DNA from: G965216695 sp965216695
GTDB lineage: Bacteria > Pseudomonadota > Gammaproteobacteria > Pseudomonadales > Azotimanducaceae
DNA: 64,000 nucleotides
NCBI GenBank assembly: GCA_965216695.1
Contig: OZ244212.1
Location: 4,526,001 to 4,590,000, forward strand
Direction of reading: 5' to 3'
The notes beneath the pieces are model-generated. The model was given only the letters and a program-made list of their open reading frames with translations. It was not told where the DNA came from and searched no databases. Shown piece by piece: positions 14,931 through 24,147 of this stretch (within the stretch, counting starts at the first letter, position 1; every line of letters begins with the position of its first letter). A program made the position numbers and the translations under genes.

Positions 14931-17900
14931 CTGAGACGGCTGGCCTAAATGTCCGCTTTGGCGGTGATAGCGATGGCGTGGTCGAGGCGGCGCGCCGCGG
15001 TGATCGTGCGGTTGATCAGTACGGCGACACGATCGACAAGACGGGCCGCCGTACCCGGCAATTCGGCAAGGAGAGCGATCGAGCTACCTCGGCACTTGCC
15101 CGAACCGGCGCCAAACTCGCTACGGTTGGTAAAGCCGCAGGTGTTGCCGCGGCGGCGATTGGCGCAGCTGCTGCAGCAAGCCTTGCCAGGTTGACGAAAG
15201 CGGGGCTCGAATCCGTCGACGCGCTGGCGAAGACAGCCGATAAGTTGGGCGTTACGACCGAAGGGCTGGCCGCACTGCGTCGTGCGGGTGAACTGACCGG
15301 CGTATCGCAAAACAAACTGGACATCGCGCTACAGCGGATGACGCGACGGCTTGCGGACGCCGCCGCGGGGTCTGGACCTGCGGTCGATGCGTTCAAAGCG
15401 TTGGGCTTGTCGGCGAACGAACTTGTGAACCTTGCGCCTGATGAGGCGTTTGCGCGTATCGCTGACAAGATGAACCAAGTCAGCAACCAATCGCAAAAGG
15501 TTTCGCTCGCGTTCAAGCTATTCGATTCCGAGGGCGTCGGACTCGTCAATACGCTCGCGCTCGGGTCCGAAGGGCTGGCCGAGGTGCGCCGCGAAGCGGA
15601 ACTGCTCGGGCTTACGATCTCTCGGGACGTTGCTGCCCGCGTCGAACAAGCCAACGATTCTATGAGCCGCACAACCGCGGCGTTCTCGGGGTTCGGTCAG
15701 CAATTGGCCGGTCAATTCGCCCCAATCCTCCAAGGTATTTCCGGAAAGATTTTCGATGCGGTGAAAGCCCATGGCGGCATGGAAGCCATTGCGAAACGCG
15801 TCTACAACGGTCTGATTGCGGGAGTCGGCGTGGTGGCAGATGCGTTTCAGAAACTGCATACAGTGTTTCTAGCCGTGCGCGCTGGTTTTACCAGCATGGG
15901 CGCTGTATGGCTGCGCGTTCTCGATCGCATTATCGCGGCGACGCGTCCGTTCGTTGACTCTGTTTCCAATGCGTTTAGTTCTTTAGTTCGATTCATTGGC
16001 CGGCACATAGAGGCGCTTGTTCGGAAGGTCGCTCAGATATACGAGACGCTTTCCGGTTTAGAGATTCTTCCTGCTGGAGCGCGGGAGCTACTAGGTCGTG
16101 TATCAAAGTCGCTCGACCGGCTGGCAGACTCTGCAAGAGATGTCGGCGCCTCGTTTCAGCTGACCGGGGACGAAGTCCAAAAATTCGCGACAAAGGCTGC
16201 TAACGCCGCAGAGGATCTTGCGAACAAGTACTCGCGGGAATTTATCGAGGCTCTAGACGCGAGGCCCGCCTCAGAGGCGTTGGAAGAACTCGTGCGGAAA
16301 TGGGAAGCGGCTGCGGATGCGCAGGCACAGGCATCTATTCAGATGCGCAAGGATGCGGAGGACAACGCGACCATCACGGCCGATTCGATCACTGCGGTCC
16401 TGGATAGGACGAAGGACAAAACCAAAGAGGTCGCGAACGAATTCGAGAAAGCGCTGCAAGGGATGTTCGAACGCATCGACGAGGGCTTTGCCGACGCGTG
16501 GCAGAACGCATTCCGCGGTTCGCTCAGCGGCATGAAAGACTTCGCGAAAGACATGCTTGGTGCCGTGCGGAATCTACTCGGAGAAATCGCACACCTTTCC
16601 ATCACGCGACCGCTTTTGTCCGGTTTTGGGCTTGGATCGGGCGGCTTCGGGGCTGCGGGTTCGTCACTTGTCGCGGCGCCTGGGGCTGGCGGGGTGCTGT
16701 CGGCGCTGTTTGGCGGACTTGAGTCATTCGGAGATCGCTTTACCGATCTGGGTGTGCGCTTCGGCCACATGTTCCCGATTATCGACAATATTGTGAAAAA
16801 CGGGATCAGCAATGCGGGTCGGCTTGGCGGCCTATTCGGATTGGAGCGCGGTACGGCGGTCGGTGCTGGTTCCCTGCTGAGTCTCGGCGGATCCGCATTA
16901 CTGAATCGTGTCATCGGTGGCGGCACTGCGGGGCAGGTTGGCGGCCTCGTGGGCGCATTCTCGCCGCTTGGACCCCTTGGGAGTTTCATCGGTACCGCTA
17001 TCGGTGGGCTCGCTGACAAGATTTTCGGCGGCGACGGCAAGAAACGGTTCAACGTCGGGGTGCTCACCGGCACCAACGAGCGCGGCGACCGGTTCGGCGA
17101 AAGCGTCACCGCAGCGTCTGGACTGCGTTTGCAGACGTTCGTGCGTCGTGCGGGCGAGGAAGGGCTGGAAGCGGCGAACCAGTTCCTGCAGACCACGTTG
17201 CAGCTGGACGGCGTTCTGACGGCGTTGAGCCAGTCTGCTGGAATCATGGTCGACTTCTCCCGGCGCTCGCTCAGCGGCGTCTCGCCCGACGCGGAGTCAA
17301 GCCGTGGCGATGCTGGGGCATTCTTTGGCGCTCGGGGATTCAACGGTGAAGGTTCGCTCGAGGGGCAGGCAGACGCATTTGTGCGCGCGTGGCTCGACGA
17401 GGTCAACGACCAGCTGCCGCGCAGAGTCCGGCAGATCCTTTCCGGCGTTGAAAAGACGGCCGAATCGTTGGTTGCCGCGTTCGAGGCTGGGCTGCAGATC
17501 GACACCCTGATTGATCTGGATGTCGTGCGCGAAACGGAACTTGCTATCGAACGACTCAAGGGCGTGCAAGGGCCGCTGATCGACCAGTACGACATGCTGA
17601 CCGAACGGGCAATTGCGATTGCCTCTGAACTTGATGGATCGGCCGAAGGGTTCGCGACACTTGCCGCGGCGATGACGGATCAAAAGAACATCGCGCTTGA
17701 ACTCGCGCTGGCGTACAAAGCCGTGGGCCAGGAAATCGAAGGCCGGCTGACCAGCACAATCGATTTCGTTCGTGAATCGGTGCTGAGCGACGAGGAGCTT
17801 TATGCGCGCCGCCGGCAGCAGGTTGCGGATCTGATCAATCAGATCGGGTCAACGGTAGATCCGGTGGCACTGAACGACATCGGCGCGCGTATCGACGCAC

Positions 17901-18235
17901 TCACACGGTCGGCCTTCGGGTTGCTCGATGAAAATCAGCAACAGTCGTTGTCGCCGGAATTTGCGTCGTTTCTCACCACCGCGAACGACCTCCTGCAGCG
18001 CCAGTTGAACACTGGGCTCGACAGCCTCGGGCAACGCGAGGAAGGGGTTTCCCGGTCTATTGACCTTGAGATTGCCAACCTTCAAAGCGGCGCCGCGAAC
18101 ACTCAGCTGCAGGCTGCACAACTGAACCTCCAAACGGCGGAACTCACCGCGCAGCAGCAAGCGCAGATCGCGCAGATTCTGTCCAATCTGCAAGGGTTCG
18201 GCGGCATCATCATCCCGTCAGAGGTCACGGTGTAA
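14927..18235 (+). CDS. Tail tape measure protein
   Basis: 1102 residues, the longest gene of the phage. The N-terminal helical region has 'RTRQFGKESDRATSALARTGAKLATVGKAAGVAAAAIGAAAAAS', followed by the 'LAKTADKLGVTTEGLAALRRAGELTGVSQNKLDIALQRMTRR' segment typical of tape measures. Gly/Ala-rich hydrophobic stretches follow around residues 550-710. The Gln-rich C-terminus ('QLQAAQLNLQTAELTAQQQAQIAQIL') is probably coiled coil. It sets tail length and is ejected with the DNA. Confidence 0.93.
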   Translation: MTETAGLNVRFGGDSDGVVEAARRGDRAVDQYGDTIDKTGRRTRQFGKESDRATSALARTGAKLATVGKAAGVAAAAIGAAAAASLARLTKAGLESVDALAKTADKLGVTTEGLAALRRAGELTGVSQNKLDIALQRMTRRLADAAAGSGPAVDAFKALGLSANELVNLAPDEAFARIADKMNQVSNQSQKVSLAFKLFDSEGVGLVNTLALGSEGLAEVRREAELLGLTISRDVAARVEQANDSMSRTTAAFSGFGQQLAGQFAPILQGISGKIFDAVKAHGGMEAIAKRVYNGLIAGVGVVADAFQKLHTVFLAVRAGFTSMGAVWLRVLDRIIAATRPFVDSVSNAFSSLVRFIGRHIEALVRKVAQIYETLSGLEILPAGARELLGRVSKSLDRLADSARDVGASFQLTGDEVQKFATKAANAAEDLANKYSREFIEALDARPASEALEELVRKWEAAADAQAQASIQMRKDAEDNATITADSITAVLDRTKDKTKEVANEFEKALQGMFERIDEGFADAWQNAFRGSLSGMKDFAKDMLGAVRNLLGEIAHLSITRPLLSGFGLGSGGFGAAGSSLVAAPGAGGVLSALFGGLESFGDRFTDLGVRFGHMFPIIDNIVKNGISNAGRLGGLFGLERGTAVGAGSLLSLGGSALLNRVIGGGTAGQVGGLVGAFSPLGPLGSFIGTAIGGLADKIFGGDGKKRFNVGVLTGTNERGDRFGESVTAASGLRLQTFVRRAGEEGLEAANQFLQTTLQLDGVLTALSQSAGIMVDFSRRSLSGVSPDAESSRGDAGAFFGARGFNGEGSLEGQADAFVRAWLDEVNDQLPRRVRQILSGVEKTAESLVAAFEAGLQIDTLIDLDVVRETELAIERLKGVQGPLIDQYDMLTERAIAIASELDGSAEGFATLAAAMTDQKNIALELALAYKAVGQEIEGRLTSTIDFVRESVLSDEELYARRRQQVADLINQIGSTVDPVALNDIGARIDALTRSAFGLLDENQQQSLSPEFASFLTTANDLLQRQLNTGLDSLGQREEGVSRSIDLEIANLQSGAANTQLQAAQLNLQTAELTAQQQAQIAQILSNLQGFGGIIIPSEVTV

Positions 18236-18711
18236 TGCGTGACGACATACCGTCGCAGGTGACAGTGGAGTCGTTGAAGACGTTCACGCGCCCGCTGTTT
18301 CTGATTGAGATCGGATTTTCTGTCCCGTTGCGATTGTGCGATCGCGAAACGGTAACCATCGCCGAGGGCACGTTCCCGCGCGCGAATTTCGATGTCATAT
18401 CAAGTCGTGGATTTCGCCTGTTCGACGAGAATTTCGCATTTGCGCCGACCTTTCGGTCAGAAGGCGCCGCCGGCCAATCCGCGAAGGTCTATGGAAGCTA
18501 CGGCGATAAGACGTGGACAAGTTCCGACTTCTATCTCGTATTTTCTGGCTATTTGGGCTCAGTCACGCTTGGGCCGATGATTGACGCAGCCTTTCGGATC
18601 ACGCCGGCTAAGCGCTCACCTAGAGGCATCATAGGGCCGCCGCTGTGCAATCACCTGCCAAACCCCGGGACTGAAATTCTGACGCCCACCGGCCGCTACC
18701 TGATCCCCTGA
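18235..18711 (+). CDS. Distal tail protein
   Basis: 158 residues starting in a TAATG overlap with the tape measure. 'FTRPLFLIEIGFSVPLRLCDRETV' and 'FSGYLGSVTLGPMIDAAFRITPAKRSPRGIIGPPLCNHLPNPG' resemble small tail-tip proteins found between tape measure and J-like proteins. These join the tube to the tip complex. The role is inferred from position and pattern. Confidence 0.65.
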   Translation: MRDDIPSQVTVESLKTFTRPLFLIEIGFSVPLRLCDRETVTIAEGTFPRANFDVISSRGFRLFDENFAFAPTFRSEGAAGQSAKVYGSYGDKTWTSSDFYLVFSGYLGSVTLGPMIDAAFRITPAKRSPRGIIGPPLCNHLPNPGTEILTPTGRYLIP

Positions 18712-18714
18712 CTT

Positions 18715-21534
18715 ATGGAACCCGTCACAATACCGAAGTGGATCCCGCCGTTTCCGACCGCGGGGGTGCTCAACCGACAAGACTCCCTGCCCACCACCAA
18801 AATTAACAATGTGGCCTCGGGTCGACCCCCGCGGCTTGTGTACGGGCCGCAGTGGGTCGGTGGGCGCATCTTTGCCCGTCCGGCCTACAACGCAGGCGTA
18901 TGGACCGTGGGCTATATGGTCGGCGTGGGCGAAATGGAAGCAATCGATATCGTCCACCTGAACGGTGCGCTTCCGCCTGTGGGAGTCTCAGTCAATACAT
19001 ACACCGGAACCACGTCGCAGGCGGTGGACCCGCTGCTGTCATCTGCGATCAGCGGCTACTCCGACAGTCTTGTGCTGTCGGACGAACGTGGTCAGTTGGG
19101 CTTTGCAAATGTCGTTATCCAGTACTCGAATGATGATTTCCCCGCGCCTCCGACGGTGCTTGCAAAGGTTCGCGGTCGTAAGGTTTGGGATCCGGCAACA
19201 CAAACGACTATCTACAGCCAGAATCCTGCACTGATCGTCGCCGACCTTATCCGGGATCCATGGATGGGACTAGGCGAGCCCGTAGACGACGCGTCGCTGA
19301 TTGCAGCAGCCAGTGCGTGCAGCGATTCGGTCATCACTGAGTCGCGCCGACTTCTCGGGATCACCATTGAATCACAGCAAGAAACGATGGCGTTAATCGA
19401 GACGTTACGCGTGTACGCAGCGTGCTGGCCGAACAAGCGCGGTGACACGTGGGTGTTCGAGCCGGATCGGCCGGCGGCCACGGCGATGACCATATCGGCA
19501 TCAGACATGGTGCGCGGTTCGTTTCGCGTCGGGTTGGTCGATGAGGCGCAAGTCCCGACTGTCATCAAGGTGATTTACACGGATACGTCGAGTTCGGAAT
19601 GGCACGAGCGCGAGATTTGTTACCCCGATAGCATAGCCGGGGCACGTCGAGAATCGCTGGTTCGACTGCCGGGTGTCCATCGGTATTCGCAGGCTCGGCG
19701 CGAAGCGAAGGAACGATGGAACAGGCTACAGCGTACGCAAAGCCTGACTTTTACCGGACACGACCATACGGGTCGACTCGAGCGCGGCGATATCATTGCA
19801 GTAACGCACCCGATGGGGCTGTCCGGCGAACTGTTCCGGTTGACCGAGCAACCATCGCAATCTACGCCTGGACGATTCCAGATACAGGCGGTCGAGTACC
19901 ACGCCAGTGATTACGACGATTCCGAAGATGTGGATCCAGGAAGTACCGGATCGTCTGGGGTTGTCGGAGAGTTGTTGCCCTTCGGCGGCTCCGGGTCTCT
20001 CACGATATTCCGCCAGAACGACGCCCCCACGGCCAATGCTGTCAATGACCTGTGGGTTGAACTCGACACCGATCAGGTATGGCAGTGGAACGGCTCGGCA
20101 TGGGTCATATTCGCGAACTCATTCGACGACACGTCGCAACTGGTCGACTCGGCCGGGCTTGGGGCGTCGGCGATCTGGGCTTCTATCACCGGCACGGGCA
20201 AGCCGGACGACGACGCAACGCAGAATCAGATATTTCGCCAGGCGTCGCAACCCACAGGCACCGAGGATGATCTGTGGTACGAGACAGACACAGGGCTCTG
20301 GTACCAGTACACGGCGGGCGCGTGGCAGGTGGCGGCGAATTCATTCGACAATACGTCCGACCTGACCGACGGTGCCGGCCTCGGCGACACCGCAAACTGG
20401 TCGCAGGTCGTCGACGACGACACCAACAAGCCCGAGAACAACGCCACCGAAGGGGCGGATCTCGGCACCAATGTGCGCAACGAAGCGGGTGCGACGCTGA
20501 ACGATATCGACGTGCGCAATGATCATCTGATTACCGAGGATCTAAGTGCGCTCAACGCCAACCCGACGATGCAGATTCCACGGGTTGGAGCAAGCAGCAT
20601 CCTGGCGCCCGCGAGTTGGTTTTCAGGGAACTCGGCGGTTAGCCCGACGTACCTGAACAACGCGGTGCGCGATGTAATGGTCGTGGTCAATAACCGCGTA
20701 GTCGTTAATTCCGCGTTCGCCGTAAATCCCGGAACCAAATACGAATTCGTTGCGTTGGTGCGGGCAGTTACAGGCACCATAACGGCTAAGATTCGAGCGG
20801 AAGAACTCGATACGGATCTCCCCACGAATCGGCGTGCGGTCAGTGTCGCGACGCTCGAATCATGGGTTGAGCCCCGTACACGTCTCGTCGACAACGTCGC
20901 ACAAAACGCGTCCGTGGGCACGTCTTACACAATCCTGCGGGGCACGTACACCCCAACGTCTACGGCCAAGTGGGCATCCATGAGCCTCTACAGCAACACC
21001 ACGGGCGATATGCGCGTCGAATGGGCGGTGGTCCGCGAGGAAAGCACCAAAAACGTCCCTCAATTGGCGTACGTCGATTACGATCGGACTGCCACACTGT
21101 TATTGGCCGCAAGCACCTCCTACACGACAACGGTGAATGGGTGGGCGCTTGACACCGACGGCGGGGCACCCATCACGCTCGTGTCCGGCACCGAGTTTGA
21201 AGCGGACGTTGCGGTGCGGATTCGCGTCACTGCGATTTTTGACGGCATCAAAGAATCGGGCGGGATCAAAGCATCGATTTTCTACATCCGAATCGAGAAA
21301 AAACCCAGCGGCGGTTCATTTGCTGCGGTGGCAAATACAGAAAAACGTCAGTCGGTCGCGGATATCGACAGCAGTACCGAGGATGGCGCGAGTTTGACGG
21401 TGATCAAAACGCTTGATCTCGCGGCAGGCGACCGGATCAGGTTTACTGGCCATAGTCGGAATTCGGCTGAGAATGAAATCATTTTGCAAACGAACTGTTA
21501 CTGCCTGATCGAACAATTAGACACTGTGGAGTAG
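18715..21534 (+). CDS. Tail tip protein, J-like (host attachment)
   Basis: 939 residues. The first 420 form the conserved tip core: 'SGRPPRLVYGPQWVGGRIFARPAY', 'NPALIVADLIRDPWMGLGEPVDDASL', and a 'LERGDIIAVTHPMG' region. Next come two related repeats ('NDLWVELDTDQVWQWNGSAW' and 'DDLWYETDTGLWYQYTAGAW'), each followed by 'ANSFDxTSxLxDxAGLG'. The C-terminal 350 residues are beta-rich and probably receptor-facing. It forms the central tip and is likely the host-range determinant. Confidence 0.85.
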   Translation: MEPVTIPKWIPPFPTAGVLNRQDSLPTTKINNVASGRPPRLVYGPQWVGGRIFARPAYNAGVWTVGYMVGVGEMEAIDIVHLNGALPPVGVSVNTYTGTTSQAVDPLLSSAISGYSDSLVLSDERGQLGFANVVIQYSNDDFPAPPTVLAKVRGRKVWDPATQTTIYSQNPALIVADLIRDPWMGLGEPVDDASLIAAASACSDSVITESRRLLGITIESQQETMALIETLRVYAACWPNKRGDTWVFEPDRPAATAMTISASDMVRGSFRVGLVDEAQVPTVIKVIYTDTSSSEWHEREICYPDSIAGARRESLVRLPGVHRYSQARREAKERWNRLQRTQSLTFTGHDHTGRLERGDIIAVTHPMGLSGELFRLTEQPSQSTPGRFQIQAVEYHASDYDDSEDVDPGSTGSSGVVGELLPFGGSGSLTIFRQNDAPTANAVNDLWVELDTDQVWQWNGSAWVIFANSFDDTSQLVDSAGLGASAIWASITGTGKPDDDATQNQIFRQASQPTGTEDDLWYETDTGLWYQYTAGAWQVAANSFDNTSDLTDGAGLGDTANWSQVVDDDTNKPENNATEGADLGTNVRNEAGATLNDIDVRNDHLITEDLSALNANPTMQIPRVGASSILAPASWFSGNSAVSPTYLNNAVRDVMVVVNNRVVVNSAFAVNPGTKYEFVALVRAVTGTITAKIRAEELDTDLPTNRRAVSVATLESWVEPRTRLVDNVAQNASVGTSYTILRGTYTPTSTAKWASMSLYSNTTGDMRVEWAVVREESTKNVPQLAYVDYDRTATLLLAASTSYTTTVNGWALDTDGGAPITLVSGTEFEADVAVRIRVTAIFDGIKESGGIKASIFYIRIEKKPSGGSFAAVANTEKRQSVADIDSSTEDGASLTVIKTLDLAAGDRIRFTGHSRNSAENEIILQTNCYCLIEQLDTVE

Positions 21535-21540
21535 ATCGAG

Positions 21541-21852
21541 ATGTCACACCCTTCTATGTTGCGTTGGGACGAGGCCGCGCGCCGCACCACCAACGCGTGT
21601 TCATCTGTACTAGACGCGCTGCTGAACGGTGAGAACCAGTATCAGGAATTGCTCGTCGATTACCAATGGTCTGGCGGGACTGATCAGTCGTTCGCTGATC
21701 TGCTGTTTGACACGACGGCGACGCCAGATCAGGTCGCGCAGGTAGCGGACCTGCGCCAAGCGCTGGTCTCGGTCCACGAGCTCTACCAGGCGATGGATAA
21801 TGTCTCGGTTGCGCAGGCCGATCGAGCGACCGATATTCGGAGATTGACGTGA
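21541..21852 (+). CDS. Small phage protein after tail tip gene
   Basis: 103 residues, mostly helical, with 'SVLDALLNGENQYQELLVDYQWSGG' and 'VAQVADLRQALVSVHELYQAM'. No family recognised. It overlaps the following gene by 4 bp. Small proteins here are often fibre assembly factors or tail accessory proteins; nothing in the sequence decides. Confidence 0.6.
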   Translation: MSHPSMLRWDEAARRTTNACSSVLDALLNGENQYQELLVDYQWSGGTDQSFADLLFDTTATPDQVAQVADLRQALVSVHELYQAMDNVSVAQADRATDIRRLT

Positions 21853-22133
21853 GTGACCTGACCGCCGAAAACGCGCGGTTGAAAGCGGAACTCGATAAAT
21901 TCCAGGGCAACGAGCCCGCGGGGCTTTGGGACAAGTATCGCGTGTTGCGGAAGTATCGGCACGGCAGCACCTTGGTTGAAGGGGCGTTCGTGTTGTTACC
22001 GGAGAAAGATCCGGCCGCGCTGGTGGCACTCAAGGTGTACGCGGCGGAGAGCGATAATCCTACACTCTCAGCAGACATTGACGCTTGGGTCGAGCGAATC
22101 GAGGCGGCAGAGTCGATTCAGCCCCCCGGTTGA
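21849..22133 (+). CDS. Small phage protein with N-terminal coiled-coil start
   Basis: 94 residues from a GTG start. 'LTAENARLKAELDKF' is a short heptad segment, followed by 'LWDKYRVLRKYRHGSTLVEGAFVLLPEKDPAALVALKVYA'. No family recognised. It is the last rightward gene of the prophage. The 205 bp beyond it hold no clear gene; a short rightward frame with two hydrophobic stretches (22258-22476) is too doubtful to annotate as a holin. Confidence 0.6.
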   Translation: MSDLTAENARLKAELDKFQGNEPAGLWDKYRVLRKYRHGSTLVEGAFVLLPEKDPAALVALKVYAAESDNPTLSADIDAWVERIEAAESIQPPG

Positions 22134-22338
22134 GCCGATAAGCGGGGCGCCAGTGATTTTGCGCAACAAAGCCTCCCTCTCTCGTCGGATTGCATCTGTT
22201 TCATCGTCGGGGTGTGGGCTGTGATTAGCCATTGTTATTGGTCTCCTTCATTCAGTTGTGAGCGATCTCCGGCTACTTGTGTCAACTCTATGTCCTCTCC
22301 ATCATTCAGTTATTTGGCGCACCGCTATAGGTGCTGCT

Positions 22339-22848
22339 CTAGCAATCCTTCCGTTCGTGACTGTGTTTGCGGAGGTATTCGCGGAACTCAATCCACTTGT
22401 TATGCATCCAAAATCCCCACTCCCGCGTGACTGGCCCGGTGTAGACCAGTGTCCATGCGCCACCAGTGTGTGCTGATCGAATGCGGTGAATGTGGTTGGC
22501 TGGAAATTTACGAACCCAGGGTGCTCGCCAATGCTTTGTGACAGGCTCTAGTGGGTTTAATTTGTCTGGTTCACGCAGGTAATGCGTATAGTAAACATCT
22601 TCATCATACGAACCCCACAGGCCAATGCTGACGAAGTATTTTGGGTGGTCGTGCGGATCGAGAGACCAGTCATCACCAACGAAATGATGCAAGTAAAGCC
22701 TTCGGCCACCGGGCAGACGTGCCAAGACCAGTCGATACATATAAGTGGGGCAAAGATCATCACCGTTGATTCGTTCCCACGTAAACCACTTGTTTGTTGT
22801 CTTGCCGGTTGCATTAAGCTCTGCCAGCGACTTGCGAAACTTCGTCAT
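22339..22848 (-). CDS. Phage-associated cupin-like protein
   Basis: 169 residues from ATG 22848 (MTKFRKSLAELN), preceded by GGAG. A longer upstream reading has no support and would run into the att site. 'RLYLHHFVGDDWSLDPHDHPKYFVSIGLWGSY' supplies several histidines and 'ANHIHRIRSAHTGGAWTLVYTGPVTREWGFW' is a common C-terminal signature of a prophage protein family with a cupin-like barrel and H-x-H metal ligands. It is oriented opposite to the structural genes and lies at the element's end, the usual place for lysogenic-conversion cargo. Its activity is unknown. Confidence 0.7.
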   Translation of the reverse strand: MTKFRKSLAELNATGKTTNKWFTWERINGDDLCPTYMYRLVLARLPGGRRLYLHHFVGDDWSLDPHDHPKYFVSIGLWGSYDEDVYYTHYLREPDKLNPLEPVTKHWRAPWVRKFPANHIHRIRSAHTGGAWTLVYTGPVTREWGFWMHNKWIEFREYLRKHSHERKDC

Positions 22849-22984
22849 TCTGTGCACTCCATCATGGCATTGTGGCGTCGCGGTTTTGGCCGGGCGCGTC
22901 GATTCGACGTAAAATCTGTGTGGCAGTTGGCGTGTCGGAAAAGCCCGACAGAATGCGGGTTTCAGGGCGATTTCGTGGACAAAA

Positions 22985-23029
22985 CTGGGGGTCAAGTGGT
23001 CGCAGGTTCAAATCCTGCCGTCCCGACCA
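22985..23029 (+). other. attR: 3' portion of a tRNA-Pro(GGG) gene
   Basis: The bases fold as the 3' part of a tRNA. An anticodon loop CTGGGGG (anticodon GGG, 22987-22989) is followed by stem TCAAG, variable loop TGGTC, T-arm GCAGG-TTCAAAT-CCTGC, acceptor strand CGTCCCG, discriminator A and CCA (23027-23029). The 5' half is absent: the bases before 22985 do not pair as the anticodon stem. Such a fragment is what an integrase leaves at the distal end of an element inserted in a tRNA gene. The intact tRNA-Pro should lie to the left. Confidence 0.85.
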
Positions 23030-23227
23030 AAATCCCAAATTTTTCAATAGCTTACTGACATCTTGCGTTGGTAGGCTTGTTATTTTTTCCTAAATTTCAG
23101 GGGTTTTCCTAAATCCGATCATCCGCACTTCGGAGGTACGACCTTCGGATCACCTGTGGCTTGACTCCATAAACCAGCATCGACCGTGACTTTGTTACTT
23201 CCCTCAACATCACGGTATGTTGTGCAC

Positions 23228-23306
23228 GCGATTTTTCTAAATTATATGGAAAAATCGCACGCTTGATGTATTTTCATAGATAGTATATAAGTTGTGCGAT
23301 TTTTCC
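23228..23306 (+). promoter_or_regulatory. abiE promoter with inverted-repeat operators
   Basis: A perfect 10-bp inverted repeat has arms GCGATTTTTC (23228-23237) and GAAAAATCGC (23249-23258). The sequence GGAAAAATCGCAC (23248-23260) is repeated inverted as GTGCGATTTTTCC at 23294-23306. Between these lies a promoter-like pair: TTGATG (23263-23268), 17 bp, TATAAG (23286-23291). Further TTTTCCTAAAT half-sites occur near 23085 and 23106. AbiEi antitoxins are known to autorepress through inverted repeats, so this is the likely operator. Confidence 0.7.
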
Positions 23307-23340
23307 TGAATTAGTAGTAAAATGGTGAAGACTGTATACT

Positions 23341-24147
23341 ATGAACGGAGCCTCTGAAGTCCCCGCTGGAAGAGCAAAACTCGCCCGCCTGATCCGCGGA
23401 GCGGGCGATATTGTGCGCATTGATGATGCAGTCGAGCTGTTTAATCTCGATCGTATTGAGGCGTCCAAACTGCTTGCGCGATGGGCAAAACAAGGGTGGC
23501 TTAGGCGTGTTTCCGCCGGGGTCTACCTTCCGGTGCCTATTGATGCGCTTGAGAGTGAACATGTTCTAGAGGATCCGTGGATACTTGTTCCAGTGCTTTT
23601 TGGACCTGCCTACATTAGCGGGTTTACCGCTGCTGAATATTGGGATTTGACTGAGCAGATCTTTCGAGATGTTGTTGTCATGACAGCAACTCCGCTGCGC
23701 ACGCGTAATAGTACGATTCATGGAGTCTCGTTCATTTTGAGGAGAATGCCTGAAGAAGACTTCTTTGGTACGCGTGGCGTCTGGCGCGGACAAAGTAAGG
23801 TCCTAGTTGCCGACCCTCATAGAACAATCATCGACATGTTGGCCGAACCCAAAATAGGCGGAGGTATTCAGCACATACTTGATTGTTTATCTGAGTACCT
23901 AAAACGAGAGGACAGCGATCAAGAAAAGCTGGTTGAGTATGCGCAGCTACGCAACAACGGAGCAGTGAACAAACGTCTTGGGTACTTGGCGGAACGATTG
24001 GGGGCCGATCAATTGGCAAGCCTATGCTCCACAAAACTGACCAAAGGCAACGTCAAACTCGATCCAGGATTGAAATGTCCAAGACTGGTCACACGATGGA
24101 AGTTATTTGTGCCTGAGAGTTGGACGGGGAGCCGTCATGATCGATAA
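23341..24147 (+). CDS. abiEi: AbiEi-type antitoxin / transcriptional repressor
   Basis: 268 residues. The N-terminal winged helix ('GDIVRIDDAVELFNLDRIEASKLLARWAKQGWLRRVSAGVYLPV', about 22-65) matches the AbiEi DNA-binding domain. The rest ('PAYISGFTAAEYWDLTEQIFRDVVVMTATP', 'VLVADPHRTIIDMLAEPKIGGG') is the antitoxin domain. In characterised systems AbiEi neutralises AbiEii without direct contact and represses the operon (type IV). The reading frame overlaps the toxin start by 11 bp. Operators lie directly upstream. The window shows no frame damage. Confidence 0.85.
   Translation: MNGASEVPAGRAKLARLIRGAGDIVRIDDAVELFNLDRIEASKLLARWAKQGWLRRVSAGVYLPVPIDALESEHVLEDPWILVPVLFGPAYISGFTAAEYWDLTEQIFRDVVVMTATPLRTRNSTIHGVSFILRRMPEEDFFGTRGVWRGQSKVLVADPHRTIIDMLAEPKIGGGIQHILDCLSEYLKREDSDQEKLVEYAQLRNNGAVNKRLGYLAERLGADQLASLCSTKLTKGNVKLDPGLKCPRLVTRWKLFVPESWTGSRHDR

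Larger units (their letters stand above)
1..23029 (+). mobile_element. Right part of a lambda-like siphovirus prophage
   Basis: A continuous rightward series of phage genes runs from the left window edge to a tRNA-Pro fragment at 22985-23029. Terminase, portal, HK97-type capsid, tail tube, tape measure and J-like tip genes are all recognisable and intact, in the order usual for siphoviruses with GpA-type terminases. The left end, integrase, repressor and replication genes lie outside the window. Late lysis genes are not recognised. The polarity of the tRNA fragment places the intact tRNA-Pro to the left of the element. Confidence 0.9.

Noticed and set aside
16339..17595. Long minus-strand open frame inside the tape measure gene
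   Set aside because: The opposite frame encodes a well-matched tape measure protein; this one is Ser/Pro/Arg-rich and lacks a plausible start.
22258..22476. Small rightward frame with two hydrophobic stretches, holin-like
   Set aside because: The start is unsupported and its second half is antisense to the cupin-like gene; without homology a holin cannot be claimed.
22953..23029. Complete tRNA gene
   Set aside because: Only the anticodon loop and 3' half fold as tRNA-Pro; the D-arm and 5' acceptor strand are missing.
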